Positions 25,521 through 34,021 of a stretch of DNA of 64,000 bases are shown here, one piece after another. The stretch is from Chlorobaculum parvum NCIB 8327. Its GTDB lineage: Bacteria; Bacteroidota; Chlorobiia; Chlorobiales; Chlorobiaceae. Each line of letters starts with the position of its first letter. Positions within the stretch are counted from its first letter, which is position 1. A program made the translations under genes and the position numbers. The notes beneath the pieces are model-generated. The model was not told the DNA's origin, did not search any database, and saw only the letters and a program-made list of their open reading frames with translations. The stretch covers positions 852,001 through 916,000 of the forward strand of contig NC_011027.1 of NCBI RefSeq assembly GCF_000020505.1, read 5' to 3'.

Positions 25521-26922
25521 CTATTCAATGCTTGTGGCCCCGGCTGTGAAGTCGAGCAGCGCTTTTTGCAGCGCGAGGTTGTAGAGCGCCTGTGTCACCG
25601 AAGATCGGGCGTTGAAAAGCGCCGCTCGCGACGCGCTGAGTTCGACGAAGCCGGACGCGCCAAGTTCGTATTTGCGCTGAATGCCTGCGAAGGCTGATTC
25701 GGCGGCTTTCAGGCTCGTACGGGCCGAGGCGATCTGGTCGAACGCCGCCCGGTACTCTTCGGCAACCTGCTGCAGGTCGATCTGGATGTCATCCTTCAAA
25801 TCCTCGTAATCGAGCTGCTTGTTCAGCTGCGCGATTTTGGCCGACTGGACCGCGTAGCGCGACTGGAAGCCGTCGAAGATCGTCCACGAGAGGTTGAGAG
25901 AGAGCGCATAGTCGGTGCCGTTCTCAAGCTGCTTGCCGAGAGACGGATAGGGATAATCGTAGTTCATGCCCTGAAGCATCATCGAGTAAGAATCGATTGC
26001 ATCAGTGCTTACAGAAAAGGCCAGGTCGAGTTTTGGCAGGCGGGTTCCGGCGGTGTTCCTGACATCCCAGCGGGCGGCGTTGCTCTGGAGTGCCTCCGCT
26101 TCGAGGTCGGCGCGGCGGGCAAGGGCGGTGGCTTTCAGGGCGTTCAGGTCGATCTCAGGAGAGAGCGCGGCAAGCGTTGCGGTGTCGACCGGTTCGAGCG
26201 TGATTTCCGTTTCCGGATCGATGCGCAGCCGCCGGAGCAGTTCGAGCTTGCTTCGGCGCAGGCGGTTTTCGGCCCGAATGACTTCGAGCTTGCCGTTGCT
26301 GGTGTCGGCCTGCTGCTGGTAGAGGTCGGTTATCGATTTCAGGCCGATGTTGAACTGCCGCTCGGTGAGGGTCAACAGGTCGCTGGCCGATTTGAGGTTC
26401 TCCTGGGCGATGCCGAGCAGCTCCCGATCGAGCAGCACCTGGTAGTAGCTCTGTGTTACGTCGTAAGCGACTGCCTCCTTTGCCCGCTGGAGGCTGAATC
26501 CTGATGCCTTTTTCCGGTCGAGCGCCGATTGCAGGGCCGCGTAATCGCTCAGACCGTTGAACAGGTTGAGCGATGCGGTCAGGCTGACATCGACCGTCGA
26601 GGACTCGGTGCGGGTTTTGTAGGCGTCGGTGGAGGTGCCGCCATACAGGGGCGAGGAAACGCTGTAGGAGCGGTTGACCGCCGTTGGTACCCAGCTGGCC
26701 GAAGAGGTGACTTTGGGCAGGAAGCTGCCATAGCTTTTCAGCAGCTCGACGCCCTGAAGGTGCCGGGCGTTTTCGGCTTTTTTGTATCGACGAGGCATTT
26801 TCAAGCGCTATCGAGACGCATTCGGAGAGCGACAGGTTTTTCTGAGGCCGCTCGGTGGCACGGATGGCTGCGGCGGGCAGCAGAAGGAAGATGAGAAAAA
26901 TGAGAACGCTTTTGTTAACCAT
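25521..26922 (-). CDS. TolC-family outer-membrane channel, frame interrupted at an A6 tract
   Basis: The N-terminus, read from the ATG at 26922, has a signal peptide (SVLIFLIFLLLPAAAIRA) and the usual NLSLSECVSIALENASS. The frame then breaks: the rest of the protein (KAENARHLQGVELLKSYG onward, with the OEP repeats and a C-terminal half ending in LLDFTAG) lies in another frame. Removing one A from the A6 run at 26778-26783 joins them as SSIQKAENARHL and restores a 466-residue protein of normal length. Both halves keep coding character, so the damage is recent, regulated or a sequencing error. It is the first gene of the efflux operon, 15 bp before the adaptor. Confidence 0.85.
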
Positions 26923-27096
26923 CGGTGGCGTGAAGGTTTAGCCCTTGTGTCGATACATCGTTGTTGCTGAATTACGTTACGAATATACGCAACGAACCGG
27001 CAATACTGATAGTTCACCGGGGCGAAGAAGCGCGGAATCTGGGGTAATTCTAATTCCGGATCATTCATGCATCAATAAAAATGCAATTTCCTCGTT

Positions 27097-27160
27097 ATTC
27101 CCGCGAAAGCGGGAATCTATGTACTTATTCCGGATTCTGGATCCCCGCCTTCGCGGGAAT
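27097..27160. repeat. Pair of ATTCCC-N8-GGGAAT-type inverted repeats
   Basis: ATTCCCGCGAAAGCGGGAAT at 27097-27116 is a perfect 20-bp palindromic unit. A second, slightly diverged copy (ATCCCCGCCTTCGCGGGAAT) is at 27141-27160. The pattern matches the dRS3/NIME-like intergenic repeats known from Neisseria and other genera. Confidence 0.75.
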
Positions 27161-27215
27161 GACGGCTGACCTGTCGGGAAGCCCTTTTGATGCGAGCTTC
27201 TCAGGTAATTCCGCC

Positions 27216-27241
27216 AGGGCAACCGCAAGGGTTGCCCCTAC
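27216..27241. repeat. Dispersed GGGCAACCGCAAGGG-type repeat
   Basis: AGGGCAACCGCAAGGGTTGC followed by CCCTAC; the same element family as at 5627-5711. It lies 30 bp downstream of the stop of the leftward TPR gene and can form a GGGCAACC/GGTTGCCC hairpin. Confidence 0.75.
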
Positions 27242-27273
27242 GTGTGCCTGTTTCGTCGGTCAGGCTCTCACGC

Positions 27274-27912
27274 TCAGAGCTTTTCCAGAACCTTGTCGAT
27301 CTGTCCCTGATAATACTCTGCGTTGGCAGGGTTGAGCTGGATGAGCGATGTATAGACCTTAATGGCTTTTTTGTACGCACCCTGCTGGATGAAGAGGTTT
27401 GCCAGCGATTCGGTCGGTACAGGAATCGACGCGTCGTCGGGAAAGGGTTGCTTCTGCTCGATGATGGGAGTGGGGTCGTAGGATTCGGTGGCGCCGGGCG
27501 CGGAGAAGGCTGACAGTGCGGCGGAGAGCTGTTCGAGCTCTTCGGTGATGGCGTCGATGACCGGCGCGGGCTCCGGTTCCGGGTGCTGTGCTTCCAACGT
27601 CTTGACCTCGATCAGCTCCTGCCAGGCGACCTGGTTCGACGGTGCGATGCGGCAGCAATGAGTCAGATGCCGGGCTGCGTCACTATAGCGTTTCAGCCCC
27701 CGGGACGCACGCGCAAAAAGCAGATGGAGTACGTACGATTCAGGAAACCACCCATCCATCTCGGTCAGCTTGTCGAGAGCCGACTGGAACGCGCCGCGAC
27801 TGATATCCAGAGAAACGTCGGCAAAGATGAGATGCGGGTCGCTGCTGATCATACCGCGTTTTGGATCCAGTGGGTTGGCTGGAGGTGAAGGGGACTTTTT
27901 TCCTGAGCTCAA
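27274..27912 (-). CDS. Tetratricopeptide-repeat protein
   Basis: 212 residues, starting at a TTG that overlaps the ddl stop codon. Seen: an N-terminal helical TPR pair (FQSALDKLTEMDGWFPESY, LKRYSDAARHLTHCCRIAPS, residues 40-100), a low-complexity Pro/Glu linker (residues 108-165), and a C-terminal TPR (LANLFIQQGAYKKAIKVYTS, LIQLNPANAEYY). No signal peptide. TPRs scaffold protein contacts; the partner is unknown. It is co-transcribed with ddl. Its weak start suggests that translation depends on ddl. Confidence 0.8.
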   Translation of the reverse strand: MSSGKKSPSPPANPLDPKRGMISSDPHLIFADVSLDISRGAFQSALDKLTEMDGWFPESYVLHLLFARASRGLKRYSDAARHLTHCCRIAPSNQVAWQELIEVKTLEAQHPEPEPAPVIDAITEELEQLSAALSAFSAPGATESYDPTPIIEQKQPFPDDASIPVPTESLANLFIQQGAYKKAIKVYTSLIQLNPANAEYYQGQIDKVLEKL

Positions 27913-29003
27913 ATTTTAGGGTTTATCGCACGCTTTTCCAAAGCCAAAAGCAGCAATCTGGAGATCAGTTCGTCGAACTCGACGCCCGAGGCGGACATCA
28001 GCATCGGGTACATGCTGATATCGGTGAATCCCGGGATGGTGTTGATTTCGTTCAGGATGATGCGATTCGTGCCATGCTCGACGAAGAAATCGACCCGTGC
28101 CATCCCACTGCACCCGAGTGCCTTGAACACGGTCAACGCAGCGTTGCGAACCGCCGCTGATACCTCGCCCGGAAGGTCGGCTGGAATGACAAGCTTCGCG
28201 TCGCTTTTGACATACTTGTCCTCGAAGTCATAAAAATCGCTGCCGGGAATGATTTCGCCAGGCACGGAGGCGATCGGATCGTCGTTGCCGAGCACGGCGA
28301 CCTCCACTTCACGGCCCGTGATGGTCTCTTCTACCAGCACCTTGGCGTCCAGTGCGCATGCCTTGTCGAGCGCCGGGCGGAGTTCGGCAGCGTTATGCAC
28401 CTTCGAGATGCCGACCGACGAGCCGAGGTTTGCGGGTTTGACGAAAACCGGGAAAGCAAAGCGTTCCGTTACAGCGTTGCAGATTGCTTGGGGATCAGCG
28501 GCGTAGTCGGCGCTCGTTACTGACATGAAGCCCGCGACTTCGACGCCTGCGTCTGCCGCACACAGTTTGGTCAGCGCCTTGTCCATCGACAGCGCCGAAG
28601 AGGTCAGGCCGCAACCGGCATAGGGAATGTCGAAGGTGTCGAGGCAGCCCTGGATTTTTCCGTCCTCTCCGTACGAGCCATGCAGCGTCAGGAACGCCAC
28701 GTCGATGGAGTCGAAAAATGCCGTCAGGTCGAAGCGTTTGCCTTCATCGAATGAAGTGATTTCGTCGAGCCGCTCGAAGACCTCATCCTGCCCCCCGTTC
28801 CTGAGCAGCACTGCGACGTCGAGCGCAAGGATTCGCTTGGCGCACGCGCCGCCATGCCAGTGGCCGCCACGGTCGATATACAGCGGCGTGATGTCGTAGC
28901 GGCTATGGTCGATATGGCTGGCCACAGCCCTTGCCGAGATGATCGAAATGATGTGTTCTACCGATTTTCCTCCGAAGAAGAGCGCGACAGTTTGCTTGGG
29001 CAT
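27909..29003 (-). CDS. ddl: D-alanine--D-alanine ligase
   Basis: 364 residues from the ATG at 29003 (MPKQTVALFFGGKSVEH); the frame runs 21 codons further upstream but homologues begin here. ATP-grasp enzyme making D-Ala-D-Ala for peptidoglycan. Seen: GGKSVEHIISIISA, LHGSYGEDGKIQGCLD near residue 105, FPVFVKPANLGSSVGISKV near residue 190, and the metal site in ARVDFFVE...ILNEINTIPGFT near residue 310. It lies 26 bp downstream of the CoA-binding protein gene and overlaps the TPR gene. Confidence 0.96.
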   Translation of the reverse strand: MPKQTVALFFGGKSVEHIISIISARAVASHIDHSRYDITPLYIDRGGHWHGGACAKRILALDVAVLLRNGGQDEVFERLDEITSFDEGKRFDLTAFFDSIDVAFLTLHGSYGEDGKIQGCLDTFDIPYAGCGLTSSALSMDKALTKLCAADAGVEVAGFMSVTSADYAADPQAICNAVTERFAFPVFVKPANLGSSVGISKVHNAAELRPALDKACALDAKVLVEETITGREVEVAVLGNDDPIASVPGEIIPGSDFYDFEDKYVKSDAKLVIPADLPGEVSAAVRNAALTVFKALGCSGMARVDFFVEHGTNRIILNEINTIPGFTDISMYPMLMSASGVEFDELISRLLLLALEKRAINPKI

Positions 29004-29029
29004 GGCAGTGTTGGGTGAGTTTGAACGGG

Positions 29030-29434
29030 TCAGAGTTCGAGGCGTTGGTGTTCGACGCTGATGCAACGGTTCTGGACGACATCGAGTCCGGCATTGCGCG
29101 CCTTTTCGGCGGCGGCTTCGTTGGTGATGCCGAGCTGCATCCAGACCACTTTCGCGCCGATGGCGATGGCTTCGTCGACGATGGGCGGCACATCCTGCGG
29201 TTTGCGGAAAATGACGACAATTTCGATCAGCCGGCTTTTTTCAGCCGGGATGGCCAAAAGGGAAGGCCAGCATTCGAGCCCGAGCACTGTGCTGATTGAC
29301 GGATTGACCGGATAAATCGTATAACCCTCGTGCATCAGATGCCGCGCAATCGCATGGCTTGGCCGGTCGTGCTTGTCTGAAAGCCCGACGATGGCGATGT
29401 GCCGGTAGTTGGTGAGTATCGATTTGATGTCCAT
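29030..29434 (-). CDS. CoA-binding (YccU-like) protein
   Basis: 134 residues. Seen: a Rossmann-like nucleotide motif HIAIVGLSDKHDRPSHAIAR near residue 12, GYTIYPVNPSI near residue 37, and VVWMQLGITNEAAAEKARNAG near residue 95, as in small stand-alone CoA-binding domain proteins related to the alpha subunit of succinyl-CoA synthetase. Function unknown; it may sense or bind acyl-CoA. It is the first gene of a leftward CoA-binding, ddl, TPR unit. Confidence 0.9.
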   Translation of the reverse strand: MDIKSILTNYRHIAIVGLSDKHDRPSHAIARHLMHEGYTIYPVNPSISTVLGLECWPSLLAIPAEKSRLIEIVVIFRKPQDVPPIVDEAIAIGAKVVWMQLGITNEAAAEKARNAGLDVVQNRCISVEHQRLEL

Positions 29435-29530
29435 TACTAAGATGAAAGAGTTTCAATCAGTCCGCTGGAAAGCCGCTGTTCCTGATGAAAATACCGGTCT
29501 GGTAGCAGACTCACAACCGGTTGTGGGAAA

Positions 29531-29562
29531 AAACAAAAGCCGAGGCTTGTAGCTGCCTCGGC
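29531..29562 (-). terminator. Leftward intrinsic terminator after the micro-ORF
   Basis: 8-bp GC-rich stem (GCCGAGGC at 29539-29546, GCCTCGGC at 29555-29562) and an 8-nt loop. Read leftward it is followed by TTTTGTTTTTT. It lies 32 bp after the micro-ORF stop. Confidence 0.85.
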
Positions 29563-29594
29563 AGGGCAACATTTTCTTCTAGATGTCCAGGTCA

Positions 29595-29663
29595 TTAGAT
29601 TTGAATCTTAATGACCACAATCAACGCGACCAGGGTTGCAAGAAGCAAAATGATGTTCGTCAT
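29595..29663 (-). CDS. 22-residue hydrophobic micro-ORF (candidate membrane peptide or type I toxin)
   Basis: Translates to MTNIILLLATLVALIVVIKI plus QI: a short Thr/Asn N-terminus and one uninterrupted hydrophobic helix with a single Lys near the end. A leftward terminator follows at 29531-29562, so it has the layout of a small independent transcript. The sequence TAATATAAAT directly precedes the ATG; there is no good ribosome site, only AGGCAG about 15 nt upstream. A rightward terminator at 29699-29740 suggests an opposing transcript crossing the 5' part. Small hydrophobic peptides with opposing RNAs are typical of type I toxins (Ibs, Fst), but a subunit of a membrane complex, or no gene at all, remains possible. 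Confidence 0.4.
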   Translation of the reverse strand: MTNIILLLATLVALIVVIKIQI

Positions 29664-29698
29664 ATTTATATTATCTGCCTAGTGGTTATTGGGAATCG

Positions 29699-29740
29699 AG
29701 CAGCGAAAAGAGCCTCACCTCTTTTCGCTGCTTTTATTTT
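29699..29740 (+). terminator. Strong rightward intrinsic terminator without an obvious upstream gene
   Basis: 14-bp perfect stem (AGCAGCGAAAAGAG with CTCTTTTCGCTGCT), 6-nt loop, followed by TTATTTT. All annotated genes to the left run leftward for kilobases, so the transcript it ends is probably a short RNA starting between about 29563 and 29690. Confidence 0.85.
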
Positions 29741-30262
29741 GGGTAAAAGGAAGCGATGCATAAAGTCGGTTTGTCGAATGAAAGGATGTGATACAATGGC
29801 TTATTTTTGGTTAAGTTATTGATAAATAATGGTTTGTTGTTGAAGTGTTTTTCTTGGGGGAGTTGTGCGGTAGGATGTCGGCCAGAATGCTGACTAAATT
29901 CTGCAAAAGTTGATTGATGATGCCGATTTCATCACTTCTGCTATCATAAATCCCTTTTTCTCTCATCCATCCAGTTGATTCTCATGCAGCCGGTCGCTTC
30001 TGTTGGTAATCCGCCCTTTTCTTCTTCTGTCTTTTCATACGGTACAACCACTTACGACTAAACAAATCCCGGTAGGCGTCACGGATTTGTAACCATGATT
30101 TTCTTTCCTGTAACACTTCCTCAATGAGCCGGTAATAGCCGCTCGGTAACTTTGAATCGTATTAATCGAGGGGAGTTCCGAACGCGTTTTCGGGATGGTA
30201 AACAGCCCGATCCCTCTCGTCATTTCCAGCACATCAACCGTTACAACTTACAGGGAGATCCT
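29741..30262. other. Long non-coding leader upstream of the permuted phosphatase gene
   Basis: About 520 bp with no convincing gene. A hairpin with ACAAATCC (30062-30069) and GGATTTGT (30083-30090) arms is present. CTATCATAAAT near 29940 resembles half of a Pho box, but its second half is missing. The promoter of the downstream gene is expected here; its ribosome site AGGGAG is at 30252-30257. Confidence 0.45.
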
Positions 30263-33200
30263 ATGCCAAAGAACAAACATATCTCGCTGCTCAATGAGAG
30301 CGTGAATGGTAAAGGCAATCATAACTCGCTGCTCAATGCCAGCGTGGACGGTCTCGGCAATGTCGTGACCCTCTATTTTTCAGAAAAACTCGATGCGTCG
30401 AGCCTTCCGGCGCTCAAGCAGTTTACCGTTCTCAGCGATGATGAAAAACAGACGATCACGGGAGTTGAGGTGGTCAACAACCAGGTTGTCCTGACCTTGG
30501 CGTCACCCATCGACAGCTCGATGCAGCTCACGGTTTCGTATACCGCAAAGCCGCATACTCTTGAGAAGCTCGATGGTCACAAGGTGGTCTCCTTTCAAAA
30601 TGCCGAGGTTGAAAACCATCTTTCGCTGACCCCATCGGAGAGCGAGTCCTTTGAGTTCGCCTCGACAATCCAGATGGATTTCGGCGCTGAGATTTCGGCG
30701 TTCGATGCCGACAGCGGACGTCTGTTCGTGACCTCTCCCGAAGACGGCCTTCAGGTTGTCAGCATCGACGGTCAGTTGCAGATGACCAAGATTGGCACCA
30801 TCGACCTCGGCAGCAACGTGGTCAACAGCGTCTCCGTCAGCCACGGCATCGTCGCGGTTGCGGTCGCCAATGCGGACAAAACGTTGCCGGGTACGGTCTA
30901 CTTCCTCGATGCAGATGCGGACACAATTGATGCTTCGATGATTCTCGGCAGCGTCACGGTCGGCGCGAATCCTGACATGCTGACCTTCACACCCGATGGC
31001 ACCAAGGTGCTCGTGGCCAACGAGGGCGAAATGGCGAGCGTGGATAATGATCCCGAAGGCTCGGTGAGCATCATCGACCTCAGCGCCGGAGTAGAATTTG
31101 CGACCGTCGCAACCGCCGGATTCGGCGCGTTCAACGACCAGATCGATGCGCTCAAAGAGTCTGGCGTCAGGCTCTTTGCCGGTGAGGAGGGCTTTGAAAG
31201 CACGACGGTCGCCCAAGACCTCGAACCAGAATACATCAGCATCTCTCCCGACGGCACAACGGCGTTCGTGACGCTTCAGGAGAACAACGCTATCGCCATT
31301 CTCGCCATCGCTTCGGGTGAGTTCACCGACATCGTGCCGCTTGGGTTGAAGAGCTTCTCCAGCCTGCCGTTCGACGGTAGCGACAAGGATGGCATCGATC
31401 TCGAAACTGGCCTTCCTGTTTACGGTCAGTACATGCCGGACGCCATTGCGTCGTTTACCGGCGCGGACGGTCACGCCTACTATGTGATCGCGAACGAAGG
31501 CGATGACCGCGACGATTTTCTGGACACGCCGGAGAGCGCCCGGGTCAAAGACCTCACGCTCGATCCGACGGTTTTTCCTGACGCGGCGGAGCTTCAGACG
31601 AATAGCGAACTCGGCCGCCTCAACGTCTCGAATGCGCCGGGCAACAACGGTGACACCGATGGCGACGGCGACATCGACCAGCTCCTCGCTTACGGCGCCC
31701 GTTCGTTCAGCATTCTCGATTCCGAAGGTAACATCGTTTTCGACAGTGGTTCGCATATCGAGCAGTTTGTCGCCGAGAGTGGCCTGTTCACCGATGCTTA
31801 TGGCGATGGGCTTTTCGATGATGGCCGTTCCGACAACAAGGGGCCGGAACCGGAGGGCATCACCATCGGCGTCGTGGATGGAAAAACCCTCGCATTCGTC
31901 ACCCTCGAACGGGGTGGCGGCGGTGTGATGGTTTATGACGTCACCGATCCGTCGGATGTCAGCTTCGTGCAGTATCTGAGGAATCCCGGTGATGTGAGTC
32001 CGGAAGGTGTGCTGTTCATCTCGGCTGCCGATAGCCCGACCGGCCACGAGTTGCTGATTGTCAGCAATGAGGTGTCCAATACCGTGAGCATCTTCGAGGT
32101 GGACAGCTCCGTGAAGGTCGGCATTGAAATCGAAGATGTGGCCGTACTGGCGGGTGAGCAGCTCAACTACCGCGTGCTTTCCAACGCCTTTACCGATGTT
32201 GATGGCGACACGCTGACTTACACGGCAACGTTGGCCGACGGTTCGGAGCTGCCCGATTGGCTGCACTTCGATGCGTCGAGCCACGATCTTGAGACGATGG
32301 AAGCGTACTTCCTGAACGGGGATTCGTCGAAGTGGGCCACCGACTCGGCCTCGGCAATCACGGCGATGGTGACCGGCGAGAAGACCGATGCGGGCAACAT
32401 CTCGTGGGCGGCGGGCGATCCTGAAGGCGGCGAGCTGACGACGATTGCCGAAACGTTGCGCGCTGACTACGGCTTCGCTATCGGCGTGGCCAGCACGGTG
32501 GAGTTTTCGCATGCAACGCCCGCCGGTGTGGTGAGCCACGACGTGAACCGTGGCGACAAGTGGGACATCGCCCATGAAATCCTGACCGAAACGCAGCCGG
32601 AAGTGGTGATTGGCGCGGGCTTCGACAGCTACTTTGCCAAGGCGGTCAAGGATGCGGCAGGTTATGACAGAGACCTCGACAACAACGGCTACAACGATGA
32701 ATACGATGCTTTCCACACCGGGCAGAACACCGAATACACCGCCAACGTGGAGTTCGTGGAGCGCGCGTCGGGCGTTGACGGCGGCGATGCGCTGGCCGCA
32801 GCCGCAGCGAACGTTGACCTCGCTGCCGGCGAAAGGCTGTTCGGCTTGTTCGGTACCACGGGCGGCCATTTTGAGTACTACGATGTAGCGGATACTCCGG
32901 GCGAGGTAACGATCACGCGCAGCACGGGTGACGGCACTCCGACGGTTGATGAAGACCCGACGATGGCTGAAATGGTCGATGCTGCGCTGACGGTGCTGAA
33001 CCAGGACGAGGACGGCTTCTTCATTATGTTCGAACAGGGCGATATCGACTGGAGCAACCACGCCAACGACTACGAAAGCATGATCGGTGGCGTCTATGAC
33101 CTCGATCTTGCGGTTCAGGCAGTGGAGCAATTTGTCGATCTGAATCCTGATGATGACATCGACTGGTCGAACACGCTGGTGATCGTCACGAGCGACCACT

Positions 33201-33862
33201 CGAACAGCTACATGCGCAACGAGAGCGTGCTTGGCATCGGCGACCTCGGCGAGGTGGGTACGGACGTGACCTACGCATCCGGCGGTCACACCAACGAGCT
33301 GGTGACGGTCTCTGCGCGCGGCGCGGGTGCGGAGTACTTCGCCGAGCTTGCGGGTGAGATTTACGCCGGCACGGACATCATCGACAACACGCAGATTTAC
33401 GATGCGATGATGAACGCCGCCGAGAATGCCGGCGCCGAGCACATCATTTTGATGATCGGCGATGGCATGAACATCGAGCATGAAATTGCCGCAAGCCGCT
33501 ATCTGTACGGTGAAGACTTCGGCCTGTCATGGCAGGACTGGGGCGAGCTGGAAGACGGCTGGACGGGCTACGCTACGACCTGGGATGTGACGTCGTACAA
33601 CAACTATGCGGCACTGAACGGCGTGGATCCGTATGATCCCGATACCTACGATCCGACCATTGGCTACGATCCGGCACAGGGCGGCACGACGCCGTATCCG
33701 GTGGCGATGATTTTCAGCGGTACGCCGGACAGTGAAGATGTCGGCGCGCTGGAGATTGTGGTGACAGCTACCGACGAGAGCGGCGCGTACGCGAGCCAGA
33801 CCTTCGATCTGATCGTTGGTGTGCCCGTGGATGCTGATGGTAGCCTAGCTCTTGCGGTCTGA
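30263..33862 (+). CDS. Choice-of-anchor-I protein with circularly permuted alkaline phosphatase inside a split cadherin-like domain
   Basis: 1199 residues from the ATG at 30263 (ribosome site CAGGGAGATC); the frame opens 37 codons earlier. Seen in order: no Sec signal; a SwmB-like beta domain (25-105); a beta-propeller of the choice-of-anchor-I type (about 125-615; NEGEMASVDNDPEGSVSIID, LLIVSNEVSNTVSIFEVD) with Ca-loop-like DTDGDGDID; the first half of a cadherin-like domain (617-680, DVDGDTLTY, LPDWLHFDAS); alkaline phosphatase motifs in rotated order: TDSASA with nucleophile Ser695, SHATPA, FEQGDIDWSNHAND, TSDHSN, GGHTNE (His1009), and only then ILMIGDGM with Asp1067; last, the other cadherin half (FSGTPDSEDVG, 1150-1190). 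All metal ligands are present. Probably exported without Sec, perhaps by type I secretion; releases phosphate outside the cell. Confidence 0.88.
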   Translation: MPKNKHISLLNESVNGKGNHNSLLNASVDGLGNVVTLYFSEKLDASSLPALKQFTVLSDDEKQTITGVEVVNNQVVLTLASPIDSSMQLTVSYTAKPHTLEKLDGHKVVSFQNAEVENHLSLTPSESESFEFASTIQMDFGAEISAFDADSGRLFVTSPEDGLQVVSIDGQLQMTKIGTIDLGSNVVNSVSVSHGIVAVAVANADKTLPGTVYFLDADADTIDASMILGSVTVGANPDMLTFTPDGTKVLVANEGEMASVDNDPEGSVSIIDLSAGVEFATVATAGFGAFNDQIDALKESGVRLFAGEEGFESTTVAQDLEPEYISISPDGTTAFVTLQENNAIAILAIASGEFTDIVPLGLKSFSSLPFDGSDKDGIDLETGLPVYGQYMPDAIASFTGADGHAYYVIANEGDDRDDFLDTPESARVKDLTLDPTVFPDAAELQTNSELGRLNVSNAPGNNGDTDGDGDIDQLLAYGARSFSILDSEGNIVFDSGSHIEQFVAESGLFTDAYGDGLFDDGRSDNKGPEPEGITIGVVDGKTLAFVTLERGGGGVMVYDVTDPSDVSFVQYLRNPGDVSPEGVLFISAADSPTGHELLIVSNEVSNTVSIFEVDSSVKVGIEIEDVAVLAGEQLNYRVLSNAFTDVDGDTLTYTATLADGSELPDWLHFDASSHDLETMEAYFLNGDSSKWATDSASAITAMVTGEKTDAGNISWAAGDPEGGELTTIAETLRADYGFAIGVASTVEFSHATPAGVVSHDVNRGDKWDIAHEILTETQPEVVIGAGFDSYFAKAVKDAAGYDRDLDNNGYNDEYDAFHTGQNTEYTANVEFVERASGVDGGDALAAAAANVDLAAGERLFGLFGTTGGHFEYYDVADTPGEVTITRSTGDGTPTVDEDPTMAEMVDAALTVLNQDEDGFFIMFEQGDIDWSNHANDYESMIGGVYDLDLAVQAVEQFVDLNPDDDIDWSNTLVIVTSDHSNSYMRNESVLGIGDLGEVGTDVTYASGGHTNELVTVSARGAGAEYFAELAGEIYAGTDIIDNTQIYDAMMNAAENAGAEHIILMIGDGMNIEHEIAASRYLYGEDFGLSWQDWGELEDGWTGYATTWDVTSYNNYAALNGVDPYDPDTYDPTIGYDPAQGGTTPYPVAMIFSGTPDSEDVGALEIVVTATDESGAYASQTFDLIVGVPVDADGSLALAV

Positions 33863-33892
33863 GTCGAGTCTGTTTTAGAGCGACTGTTTTTT

Positions 33893-33937
33893 CCCCCGCT
33901 ATCCGGTCTGTCGCCGGATGGCGGGGGTTTTTTCTTT
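33893..33937 (+). terminator. Intrinsic terminator of the phosphatase gene
   Basis: 14-bp stem with one G-T pair (CCCCCGCTATCCGG with CCGGATGGCGGGGG), 7-nt loop, then TTTTTTCTTTT. Confidence 0.95.
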
Positions 33938-34021
33938 TCCTATATTTCCGTGACGGTCGCGCACTCCTGCCGGCGCGTCCGTGCAATTTCAGGCAGGACG
34001 ACCTTGTTTCGATATCTGAAC

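Larger units (their letters stand above)
26923..27273. other. Intergenic region rich in repeats
   Basis: 350 bp between the TPR gene's stop and tolC's start; it holds a dRS3-like hairpin pair (27097-27160) and a dispersed GGGCAACCGCAAGGG unit (27216-27241). No coding frame is convincing. The tolC promoter should lie near 26930-27050. Confidence 0.55.

Noticed and set aside
29940-29960. Possible Pho box before the phosphatase gene
   Set aside because: Only one half (CTATCATAAAT) resembles the CTGTCATA half-site; the second half-site is missing, and Pho boxes are not established in this group.
30503-33481. A 992-codon open frame on the - strand opposite the phosphatase gene
   Set aside because: It is a high-GC mirror of a strongly coding gene. 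Its translation is rich in His, Arg and Val with no domain order, while the + strand has full active-site motifs and its own ribosome site and terminator.
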